NCBI RefSeq assembly: GCF_000275845.1
Contig: NW_006766927.1
Coordinates: 60,470 to 116,377, forward strand
Direction of reading: 5' to 3'
Origin: Dichomitus squalens LYAD-421 SS1
Lineage: Eukaryota; Basidiomycota; Agaricomycetes; Polyporales; Polyporaceae
Length of the DNA: 55,908 bases
Part shown: positions 32,858 to 42,896 of the stretch, in pieces
How positions within the stretch are numbered: the first letter of the stretch is position 1
Layout of the letters: each line of letters begins with the position of its first letter
The notes under the pieces: generated by a model
The model's input: only the letters and a program-made list of their open reading frames with translations
The model's database searches: none
Told to the model about the DNA's origin: nothing
Made by a program: the position numbers and the translations under genes

Positions 32858-34632
32858 TGGCCGCCGCTGCGAACGCGATGAAATATGGTGAGCGGCAGTG
32901 CCCTTCGAACTCGGCCTTGATTCATGCCCACATTATGCTCAGCTTGTCTGACCATGTCCCCTCTAGTGCGTCTCGGTAACTCTGGCCTCAAGGTGTCCAG
33001 GTTGATTCTGGGCACGGCTATGTGGGGAAACCCGAAGTTCCTTCCGTGGTCAACCATCGATGAGAAAGCTGCTACAGAGCAGGTTCGAGTGGCGTAAGTT
33101 CTCGTCTCGGTTTTCTCCATACCTAGGCCATTTCTGATCGTGCGTGCTGTCTTCTGAGTAAAGGTATGAACACGGCATCACTACCTTCGATACTGCTGAT
33201 GTACGTCGCTCGATGGTATCGTGAAATTCCTGAGAGTCGCTGAATGGTCACAATGACAGATCTACTGTATGGGCCTCTCTGAGAAGATGTTAGGGAACGC
33301 TATAAAGCGACTCAACCTCCCTCGCGAGGAGATCGTGATTTTGACCAAGGTGCGTGGATGATCTTTTGACCACTCCATCTTCGTCTCTACGACGGTGGGA
33401 TATTGATGTGCACGGATAGATCGGCTTGCCCATGGTTGACCTCGAGGCTCCTGACCCGGTAAAGAAGTACATGGACCCGGAGAACAATGGGATCATCAAC
33501 AGGCGTGGCCTTAGTCGGAAGGTATGCACCGATATGTTCCTCCTGAGAGATTGTAATATGCTAACGGTCTCCCCAGCACATCTTCGAGGCTGTTGGAGAT
33601 GCGCTCAAACGGTTGCAGGTTGACTATATCGACGTCCTCCAATGTGCGTAGGGTTTCGCGGATTCGAATAGACGCGGTGCTGAGCATATGGTGTACTAGG
33701 CCACAGGTTCGATACGACCACACCTATCGAGGAGACGGTATGAGAACCGGCTGGAGCATCCTAGCATCATTCCTGAACGAGTATCCCAGATGCAAGCTTT
33801 GCATGATGTCGTCAAAGCCGGTCATGTACGGTACATCGGGATGAGTTCCTGCTGGGCCTACCAATGTATGTCCCATACTCTCCACGACATTGCCCCTACT
33901 GACCGCAGTATGGATTGCAGTCCATGCTATGCAAAGTGCGTCGATGAGGTACTCTTCACGCAGAACACCTCATTGATAATGTGCCTTGTCAAGATTATGC
34001 CCTCAAGAACAATCTCACGCCCTTCATCTCGATGCAGAACCACTACAATCTCCTATACAGGGAGGACGAACGCGAGTTGTTCCCAACGCTGAAGGTCAGT
34101 TCCACATCCTGTTGTCAAGCCCTCACTTGATTCAGACGCTGATGTATCTCAGCTGTTCGGAGTCGGCTCCATTCCGTGGTCGCCGCTCGCTAAGGGTCTA
34201 CTTGCCCGCCCGCTGAACGCTGAAGTAAATACAATGCGGTCTAAAGATCCGTGAGTAGCACCTAGCTGCCCGTGATACCCTTGATCACAATCTATCGTAC
34301 GCAGGTCGCTCGAGAAATACAAGAGCGCTGCGACGCCGACGACCCTGTCCCGGGTGGGAGACCTCGCAAAGAAGAAGGGCGTCAGTATGGCGCAGCTCTC
34401 GCTCGCATGGTTATTGCACAAGGAAGGCGTCACCGCGCCCATCATTGGACCTAGCAGCATTGAGAAGTTGAATGACTTGATCGGTTAGTTGTATGATGAC
34501 TATTGAAGATGCCTGCTCGCGAACTCATGGGCTGCGCATTGTTCAGGGAGTCTGCAAGTCAAGCTGAGCGACGAGGAGCTGCACTCCTTAGAGGAGCCAT
34601 ATGTGCCCGTGCCCATTTTCGGCCACTCTTAG
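32858..34632 (+). CDS. Aldo/keto reductase copy 4 (AKR4), divergent
   Basis: The most divergent intact member of the array. It starts MAAAANAMKY and continues VRLGNSGLKVSRLILGTAMWG. The tetrad is Asp in TFDTAD, Tyr in DIYCMG, Lys in IVILTK and His in QCHRFDT. The loop after the catalytic Lys reads IGLPMVDLEAPDPVKKY where the others have a VYFPV- or LYNPV-like segment, and the cofactor-end motif is APIIGPSSIEKL rather than APIVGTTSLANL. Both changes suggest a different substrate range. It has the introns after ILTK, inside AYQ-FHAMQ and after FPTLK. It ends VPIFGHS with TAG at 34630-34632. All phases close. Confidence 0.87.
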
Positions 34633-35081
34633 GCTTCGACGTGCTTATACAGCACAGTCGTTCCGAAGACACGTACTCTGGGCGATTAAGCAGCTACCCG
34701 AGTACGAAATTGCGTAGAGGAACGAGCGCATTTACCCATATCTCGTCGTATCGTATCGTCCTGTACCAGCTCCCTCCGCTGTTCTGAGAAGGAGTCCACA
34801 TTCAAGTATTGTTGACAATGATGAACTGTCAGGAGGTAATTGTTGACATCGGATCAAAGATGGTGAAGAAGGTACCTACAAACATGCAAGTTTCAAGACA
34901 GTGTTCGTTATGCGTCCATACAGGATGGGCTACTAGCGCCTTCCACACAGCGACAACCTCCACAGCTCTTCTTCGTCCCCGAGAAAAGCACGGAGTGTCT
35001 TTTCCGGAAACTCCCAATGCGCCTAGTGCAGATGCATCATGCATCAGCACACCAACACTTATCCGCGTGCTACCAACTTAC
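34633..35081. other. Spacer after AKR4
   Basis: About 450 bases with the 3' flanks of AKR4 and of the hydrolase pseudogene, which converge here. A minus-strand open frame at 34829-35050 has no known motif. Confidence 0.4.
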
Positions 35082-36219
35082 GAAGTGATTGGCACCTCAA
35101 AGGCGAATAAAAGAAATCTTCCGAGTGGCCGGCCGCCTTCGCCGCATTCAGCTCCTCAGCGACGCTTTGTGCACCCCACGGCATCGTCCAAATTGAATGG
35201 TCGCACCAAAAAATACGCACGTCTACGTCCTGCCAGTCATCCGTCGGATCGTCGGCTTTCCCCGGATGCAAGTATAGCGAACCATCCCGTGAACAGTGCA
35301 CAATCTCAGAATGAGCGCATCAGATCCATGAGGGAGCCTTCCAGGGTCGTCGCACGTGCTCTCTGCAAACTCCTTTCCGCTAATCCTCTTCAGCGTTGAA
35401 CCAGGTTGCTCCAAGCCGTCCCGAGTTGCCAACGTTTTAATGGCAAGAGGTTCTCCGTGTCCGAAGTACTGTGTCGCCCACATGTGGAAGGCTTGTGTCT
35501 GTTCTACGGGTGGCATAGACTGGTCAACGAGAGGAAGGTATATTCCTGGAGGGACTGCCTGCCCGAGGAACCCGGCTGAGCTATTCAGAGGTGGTGTCAG
35601 CCGCCAGGCCCCTCTTCCGCAGGATGAATCACCTACCGTACGAGACCACTCTGCGCACCCACTTGCCGAGGTTTATATCGGAGTGGAATGAGGGTTCATG
35701 CGCTAGGAAAGCGGTTGCCCAGACCGAGCCAAAAGACCATCCGACAAGAATGACTCCGCCCTGCGCGTCCTCGCCTCCTGTACGTGACAAGGGGATATCC
35801 TCGTGCTGTATGAGGTTTACGAGATAGTCATACAACTCGCCCGCACGATCGCGCATGACCTCAACGGCTTCCGCTTGAGCGTCAGCATCATTTGGTGATG
35901 ACGCAGCAAGTCACTCGAATCGGACACGCTCGTCCAGGGTGTAGGGGGTTGATCCTGGGTAGTCACGCCGGTTGACCGCGATGAACCGTGTCCTATGTTG
36001 AGTTGCCAGCGGTAGCAGCTTCTTGAAGTTCGCTGTTCCGCTCAAATTCAATGTATGACATGACCGTGACAGGCAACATGGTAAGCACTACTGACCGCCC
36101 TGCCCCATGACTCGGACTCGGAGTCCGTGGACAACTACGACGGTGGTATACACCGTGAGGCCATGGGGAGCGCCGGAGTCGAGTACGGCTCGTAGCACAA
36201 TGGGCTTTGAGTCCGCCAT
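35082..36219 (-). pseudogene. Alpha/beta-hydrolase pseudogene
   Basis: Remains of a serine hydrolase of the alpha/beta fold. In order on the minus strand: MADSKPIVLRAV at 36219, VYTTVVVVHG (oxyanion-hole strand), RFIAVNRRDYPGSTPYT, the nucleophile elbow VILVGWSFGSV with Ser, a lid region QAFHMWATQYFGHGE, VDVRIFWCDHSIWTMPWGAQ and a final GANHF with the catalytic His near 35082-35096. The frame is interrupted by TGA at 35911-35913 after DERVRFE. Near the end a one-base shift is needed between the AKAAGHS region and the GANHF motif, which is itself preceded by a TGA. The HG segment also carries a short GAGTCC microduplication. At least two lesions make it non-functional. Confidence 0.75.
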
Positions 36220-36253
36220 TGCTATGTGGGTACAATCCTTTGGGACCAGTGCC

Positions 36254-36260
36254 CTTTATA
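36254..36260 (-). promoter_or_regulatory. TATA box of the hydrolase pseudogene
   Basis: TATAAAG on the minus strand, 35 nt upstream of the former ATG. The promoter motif survives although the coding region is broken. Confidence 0.45.
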
Positions 36261-37162
36261 CACCCCGCTACATGCGCTGACTAGAGTTGATTTTATCTGC
36301 AATGGCCGGGCATCGCGCTCCCTACTGCTTCCAGATGTTTCCATCAGACAGCGGGCCTAGGGAATTGAATTGCCGTGTCCAAAAAGCACATCACCTTACT
36401 CAAGTCGAGGTCTTCTCGAGTGTCGTGAGCTGGGGATACCGGGTCCGAAAGAATGTCGTCATCAACAGTATCCCCGGCGACGGTCGACTATCGAAGGCGC
36501 AGCAAAAGCTTTTCGTATAAGCAAGACAATAGTAATGGTGAGCTGGGCTGTGCGTATGAATTGTTAACGACCGTGTAGACTTCGACCGTGTTCAAAATGC
36601 AGGGCCAGGCGCAGACAGGTGAGGCGCTTGATGGATGGGGCTTCCTCGGAAGTTTCCGGCGTAGGTTGCCGTGTTCGCGCTTCGGACGCATGTCGACAAT
36701 CTCGTGTTGTATTCTGCACTCAGGCTCGCTCAGAGAACGCCGCTGTTTTCAGGACAAAAATCTCGGGGATCCGTCTTGTAGGATGCCGATTGGAGCGTCT
36801 CCGTGTAGCTTCACCAGGCATGAAGCAATCCCAGGACCGCCCAAAGGTCGACGTGCGTCGTCGGTCAGCGTCACGTTCATTCAGAGTATGCCTTCTTGTC
36901 AGCAATGCTCTCGAAGCTGTCTATGCGCTGCAGTTCGGTCTCCCTCCGTTATCACCTCGCGCGGGTGTTGTCAGAGAGCCTTACTAGATGACATTCATCG
37001 CTTCCTGCCGGGTTCCCGCCACGGACATAATCAGGGTCGCTTGTGTCAGCCACACATGCCTGAGCCGTCTCGTCTCGTCTCGCCTCGCTTTCGATTAACC
37101 CACCACTCCGCTCTTTCTCCTCGTACTCACCTTCTAGCTACCCACGCTCTCTACCTACACTA
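36261..37162. other. Upstream region of the amylase gene
   Basis: About 900 bases. No gene is recognised; the plus-strand frame at 36588-37163 has no motif. The last 100 bases before the amylase ATG are pyrimidine-rich with a TCGTC/TCGCC microrepeat, typical of a fungal 5' leader. No clear TATA box. Confidence 0.45.
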
Positions 37163-39138
37163 ATGCCCGCCTGGTCTACGTTATCCGTCTTCGTTGCTGT
37201 TACGGCAGTTCTCTGCGCTGCTGTTGAGGGACATGATAGTCCACTCAAAGTACGCCGCCACTTCGGCCGCGCGCCTGCCACGAGCAAGTCTGTCATCATC
37301 GAGATGTTTCAGTGGAACTGGGATAGTATCGCTCGAGAATGTACAAACTTCGTCGGCCCTGCTGGCTATGGGTATGTCCAGGGTTAGTTCCTTCTGACAC
37401 GTCTACCAGGATTCGGGCGAACACTCACCTTGCGTCACAGTCAATCCGCCACAGGAACATATCCAAGGCGACTCCTGGTGGACCGATTACCAGGCTGTAT
37501 CGTACCAGCTCACATCGAAGCACGGCAACCGTGATCAATTTGCGAACATGGTCCAGGCCTGCCATGCTGCTGGTGTCGGTGTTATAGTTGGTGCGTCCTG
37601 CCACGCTTTGCTAATAAGTATGGAACTCAACATGGTTGGCTACCCGAATAGACACAATTTGGAATCACATGTCAGGGGTCGACTCCGGTAATGGTTATGC
37701 AGGGTCTTCATTCACGAAGTATAACTACCCTGGGATCTACCAAGACTCCGACTTCCACGCCTGCCGCCACGGGATCGACCAATGGAACAACGCGACGTCG
37801 ATCCAGACATGCCAACTCGCTGGTTTAGCTGAGTGAGTGTCCGAACTGCCTCGTCAGCTTTGCAGGGGTCTGAGCTCTCTCCTCAATGTAGTTTGGCCAC
37901 AGAAAAGGAGCACGTTCGGAGTCGTTTGGCGCAGTACGGAAACGACTTACTCAGTCTCAACGTGGACGGTCTTCGAATCGATGCTGCGAAGCGTAAGAGC
38001 CTGTCTCACATAATCCCAGTGGATCTCATCTAGTGTTCAGATATGGCCGTCGGCGACATCTCGAACATTCTGTCCCGCCTCAACAAGCAGGGCAAGAATC
38101 TCTACGTCACTCAAGAAGTTGTCTACGGTGCTGGCCAGCCCGTGACACCGAATCAATACACTCAGATGGGCCATGTACAAGAGTAAGTAGCCAGAGGCTA
38201 TCATCCACGCTTTGGCTAATCGCAAGATGTCGCAGATTCCGCTTCAAAGACGCCCTCACAGCTGCGTTCACTGGCTCGAGTCGGCTGTCAGACCTCCAGA
38301 ACCTGGATAACAGAGGTGTCTGATGCTCGCATAGTTCGTCTCCACAACGCAATCGCTGACGGTGACATGTAGGATGGGTCCCGAGCGCCAAAGCAAACGT
38401 CTTCGTTGCCAATCATGACACTGAACGTGTGCGTATGGAAGACTCCACGTTATGACTCGAGCGATTTCTCACTCGTACATCGCAGGACACTCACGACCTC
38501 AATTACAACTCTCCTTCCAACACCTATATCCTTGCCAACATCTTCGCCCTCGCTCATCCTTACGGCACTCCTACGGTCCTTTCGAGTTATAGCTTTTCAA
38601 GTGGCGACACTGGTGCACCCAACGGCGGTACTGGAGTATGCTCGGGCAATGGCGGTTCGAATGGCTGGCTCTGCCAGCACCGCTGGCAGGCCATCTCAGG
38701 AATGGTCGGCTTCCGCAACACCGTCGGGAATGTGGATATCACCAACTGGACTGCTCCGGCTGCACAGAGGATCGCTTTCGGGCGAGGTATGCTCCACATC
38801 GTTCCACAACATCGAGACGGTGATAGCTGATGGCGATCGCTGATGGCGATCGCACAGGGTCACTCGGGTTCGTCGCGATCAATAACGAAGATTCGGAATG
38901 GTGGATGAAGTTCCATACGTCTCTTCCGGATGGATCGTACTGCGATGTGATCAGTGGAAAACGGTCGTCGAACGGAAAGTGTAACGGTTCCACGTGAGTA
39001 GTCTTGCCTCCGAGTCCTACATTGTCAGCTGTATCGCAACTCATTCTACCCAGGATCACGGTGTCTCAGGGCTCTTTCACCGCAACCGTTCCTGCCCGAG
39101 GGTCTATTGCCATCCACGCAGGGGCGAAATCCTCTTGA
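37163..39138 (+). CDS. Alpha-amylase, GH13, secreted
   Basis: Endo-acting starch hydrolase. It starts [23 protein letters not shown], a signal peptide, then [20 protein letters not shown]. Conserved GH13 regions are DTIWNHM (region I), [10 protein letters not shown] with the nucleophile Asp (II), VTQEVV with the acid/base Glu (III) and FVANHDTER with the transition-state Asp (IV). Domain C ends with [18 protein letters not shown]. No starch-binding module follows. Nine or so short introns all restore the frame, including a junction at [11 protein letters not shown] that uses the TTCAG acceptor near 38040. The protein has roughly 450-480 residues. One intron holds a perfect short tandem duplication at 38827-38854. 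The gene is intact. Confidence 0.92.
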
Positions 39139-39427
39139 TATCTAGAGCGGGGCTGTGGAGTGCATGATACCCTTCCAACTTATTGGCCTCGCTTCTCTAG
39201 CGTCATATGTTGCATAATCCAACGTAGTCGTTCTAATATACGGTATAATGGTCCGACGACTTTCTAATACTCGCTGCTGGGTGTTACCACGTTGGCAACC
39301 GTGGGTAAGTTGCCACGAGGCGGTCTACCGCGGCTTCGATGGCACGCGGTAGTAGAGCCACGTCCGTTTCCCGGGCTCGTTCCTTCGTGACACCACATAA
39401 AGTCTAGTCGGTACGTTCAAGGACTAG

Positions 39428-41283
39428 ATGGAGTTGCTCACATATGCTGATCTCGTAAAGCAAGGCACTGAAATGCACCACCAACACTCCGATACGCTTC
39501 CCTTCCCCGACTTCGCGTCGTCAGTGCCAGAACCCGACCGTGCTAGTCTCGCTAGGCTCAGCAGCGATGAGATCAGAGCCTGGACACTGAGGAAATCGGA
39601 CGAGTACCGCCTCCTCTCCTACACGATGCTCTCCCTCCACAACGCCGCCGCACCGATCCACACGCTTCACACTGAGCTGCTGGTCAAGATATTCGGTCAG
39701 ACGTGGAAGGACTGGAGAAGCGTCCATCTGACGTCCGTCTGCCGGCGATGGCGCTCTGTCTACCTCTCCACGCCTCAATTCTGGGCAGCAGCAGTTTCAG
39801 GGCTTACTTTCTTTTACTACGATGGGACGGTTATGGCCGGACGCGAGGACGTCCGGCCGGTCACAGCCGCTCTTCTCGAAAGGTCCTCCCCATGCCTCAT
39901 CAAAGCAAAGATCATGGGACCCGAGCGTCCAGACGAGCTCCACCCACTATCTTCTCTTCCTGTCGAGCTGTCTCTTCATTCGTATCGGATCAGTTCTCTA
40001 CAGCTCTACGTCGACAGCAGGCTGCTACACGATTTGCCCCGGCTGTTGGAGACGAGCACGCCAGCACTAGAAACACTCGACATCTATGGTGGAGACGAGG
40101 ATGCCTAGGGCGATTTGACCTGACGAGTTTGCCGCGCTTCTCTGAAATCAATCTTCCCCGCCTGCACGAGTTGTTGGTCAGCCCGGCGGAACTCTTCCCT
40201 CTGTTCACTGCCAGATCCTTACGGAGAGTCAAGCTGGCCCGCTCTCATTACGATCCAGATGTCATGTCTCCGGATCCTCGGGTTCTGCTGCGGGCGCTGC
40301 GCAACTGTCCCAATCTCGAGACCTTGCAATTTTACGACTATGCGATCCCGTACGAGTGGCCGGTGCCGGGAGACGTTGCTGTCGTACACCTTCCCTTGCT
40401 CAAAGAGCTCGGAATCTTCGACACCTCAGACACTTCGGTCTGCGCGATCCTAAATGCCATATCCGTTCCTCTAACCGCCCTCATCTATGCAGCCGGAGAA
40501 GATATACAGAGCCTCGCCGACCTCATACCTTGTCATCTCTTTCGAAGCCGCCCGTTCGACAGAGTTGCTCTGCGCATACACGACGACTGCTCGTGGGAAC
40601 TGAAGTGCTTTGCAGACCACTCTCAACAAGTCTGGAAATTGCGCTTGGTTTTTGCCTCGTCGCTGGGCGGAGTTTTCTTGCGGGATTACTTTCGAGAGAT
40701 GCACGTTACCCATCTGGAGGTGCTCGATCAATGGTGCATCACATGGGGGAACGCTCCACCATGTACCGTCGAGGATTGGGTCGCTGTCTTACCGGCTTTC
40801 CCCCTCACCGTGTGCGGAGCAACCGGCCCTAACTCCGTCCTCCCAGCACTTGCTCAATGCACGACCACGGCCGACGCTCCCTCCACGCATCTACCTTGTC
40901 CGGCCTTGCAAAACTTGGTTCTCTGTTGGGCAATTGAGAACACGCATGAGCCAACAAACCTCCCGGAAGGGTGCGACACGGTGACGTACGCTTCGAGGGA
41001 TGCTGAAGAACATATCCGCTGGAGGTGTTCGACTTTACAGCCCGTGTTCGAGCAGCGTGCACTGAAAGGGGCACCAAGTCTGAAAACCCTCATATTCTGG
41101 GAATACGAGACGATGAGACATCGTCCGTGGCCGGAAGATGCAATGAAGGACGGAAGGGTTCGCATTCCTTCGACGTGTCGTGATGACAGCAGTTCAGCCT
41201 GCCTTGCACGACTACGAGGAGTGGTAGGTGGCCCAGTGGTTTATGGAGGCTATTTGCTGGGAAAGACGAGCGATGATTGGTGA
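39428..41283 (+). pseudogene. F-box protein with a single frameshift
   Basis: An intronless F-box gene of the type expanded in agaricomycetes, expected to be the substrate receptor of an SCF ubiquitin ligase. The first frame (39428-40108) encodes an N-terminal helix and the F-box: AAPIHTLHTELLVKIFGQTW, HLTSVCRRWRSVYLSTPQFW. It ends in TAG right after ETLDIYGGDEDA. The continuation is in another frame from about 40103 (RFDLTSLPRFSEINLPRLHE) to 41283, with leucine-rich stretches such as LLRALRNCPNLETLQFYDY and ALQNLVLCWAIENTHEP. Loss of one base around 40103-40108 would explain the break; no intron fits. It may be a young pseudogene or a sequencing error. Otherwise the 600-residue architecture is complete. 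Confidence 0.78.
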
Positions 41284-41634
41284 TTAATGACCAGGACTGG
41301 TGCAATGGACGACTGATTGGCTGAATATGTACGTAACTCATCTGCGCGCATGCTATGGAGACATCGATGTCGTTTGCATACATATGCCAGAGTATCGCTG
41401 TGTATCTTTCAGTCTGGATTGTTCGAGGTACACGCGTTCGAAGGCATTATACTATCCTACGACGAGATAGTAAAGGTCATGACGTGAATAAGCGGGGCCG
41501 CCTTTATCGGAGGTCGTTACTGACGCGCACCGCAACGCCGTGTATCGTCCCCTGAGCATGTACCCAGCACTACATAGCTTCACTGCGTACCCCCAGCTAC
41601 ATCGACGCCGTCGACGACGTGCGCAGTTCGCGAC
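41284..41634. other. Spacer between F-box gene and TMEM19
   Basis: About 350 bases. Presumed promoter of the membrane-protein gene. No gene is seen. Confidence 0.4.
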
Positions 41635-42896
41635 ATGCGTGTCCAGCTTCCTAGCCTTGCCCTCTCGCTTGCCTCCGTCCTCGCCTGGCNNNNNNNNNNN
41701 NNNNNNNNNNNNNNNNNNNNNNNNNNNNNNNNNNNNNNNNNNNNNNNNNNNNNNNNNNNNNNNNNNNNNNNNNNNNNNNNNNNNNNNNNNNNNNNNNNNN
41801 NNNNNNNNNNNNNNNNNNNNNNNNNNNNNNNNNNNNNNNNNNNNNNNNNNNNNNNNNNNNNNNNNNNNNNNNNNNNNNNNNNNNNNNNNNNNNNNNNNNN
41901 NNNNNNNNNNNNNNNNNNNNNNNNNNNNNNNNNNNNNNNNNNNNNNNNNNNNNNNNNNNNNNNNNNNNNNNNNNNNNNNNNNNNNNNNNNNNNNNNNNNN
42001 NNNNNNNNNNNNNNNNNNNNNNNNNNNNNNNNNNNNNNNNNNNNNNNNNNNNNNNNNNNNNNNNNNNNNNNNNNNNNNNNNNNNNNNNNNNNNNNNNNNN
42101 NNNNNNNNNNNNNNNNNNNNNNNNNNNNNNNNNNNNNNNNNNNNNNNNNNNNNNNNNNNNNNNNNNNNNNNNNNNNNNNNNNNNNNNNNNNNNNNNNNNN
42201 NNNNNNNNNNNNNNNNNNNNNNNNNNNNNNNNNNNNNNNNNNNNNNNNNNNNNNNNNNNNNNNNNNNNNNNNNNNNNNNNNNNNNNNNNNNNNNNNNNNN
42301 NNNNNNNNNNNNNNNNNNNNNNNNNNNNNNNNNNNNNNNNNNNNNNNNNNNNNNNNNNNNNNNNNNNNNNNNNNNNNNNNNNNNNNNNNNNNNNNNNNNN
42401 NNNNNNNNNNNNNNNNNNNNNNNNNNNNNNNNNNNNNNNNNNNNNNNNNNNNNCTTCATGGGATTGACGATGGCCATCACTCTGATTGTGCAGAGTGCAT
42501 CGTGTCGCGCGCAATGGCAACAGATTTTGTTCTCACTAGTTGTATGGGGTACCTTCGCTGGGGGCTTCGGCTCACTCGTAAGTGTGCTTGCTCCTCTCCA
42601 GGTTTTGGCACTGATTGAATGATATGCGGTTCCATTGTACAGCTCGACTCCCTGCTTGGTGCGACACTGCAACGTACCCGGTACGTGAAGACGACGAAGC
42701 GGATCTGGACTGAAGAAGCTGGCGCACTGGACGCGAAGGCAGACGTGAAGGTTATCAGCGGACTGGACATGCTCACGAACAACCAGGTCAGTGTTATGGA
42801 CTACGGATCGCGTGTACGGTGTGCTGAGCATAAGCGTGCTAGGTCAATCTGCTTTCTTCGGTCGCTACTGCTGTCTTGCTCGGCTCCATCGCATGA
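41635..42896 (+). CDS. TMEM19/DUF92 integral membrane protein, interrupted by assembly gap
   Basis: The 3' part after the gap reads FMGLTMAITLIVQSASCRAQ, WGTFAGGFGSL, then after an intron LDSLLGATLQRTRYVKTTKR, ADVKVISGLDMLTNNQ, and after another intron VNLLSSVATAVLLGSIA and TGA at 42894-42896. The GSLLDSLLGATLQ and SGLDMLTNNQVN motifs are those of the DUF92/TMEM19 family, multi-pass membrane proteins related to plant VTE6 (phytyl-phosphate kinase). The N terminus is probably MRVQLPSLALSLASVLAW at 41635, a hydrophobic first helix, but linkage across the 764-base run of N is an inference. The last exons are almost identical to an inverted copy at the window end. Confidence 0.7.
41690..42453. 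other. Assembly gap (run of N)
   Basis: 764 undetermined bases inside the TMEM19 gene. The gap starts directly at the end of the presumed first exon. Its neighbour on the right is duplicated elsewhere in the window, which may be why assembly failed here. Confidence 0.98.

Noticed and set aside
17089..34632. Biosynthetic gene cluster made of AKRs and UGT
   Set aside because: No polyketide, peptide or terpene synthase, no P450, and no transporter is present; co-location of tandem duplicates is enough to explain the layout.
41540..42831. Very long open frames through the run of N on both strands
   Set aside because: They are artefacts of undetermined bases; only the bases at the gap edges carry information.
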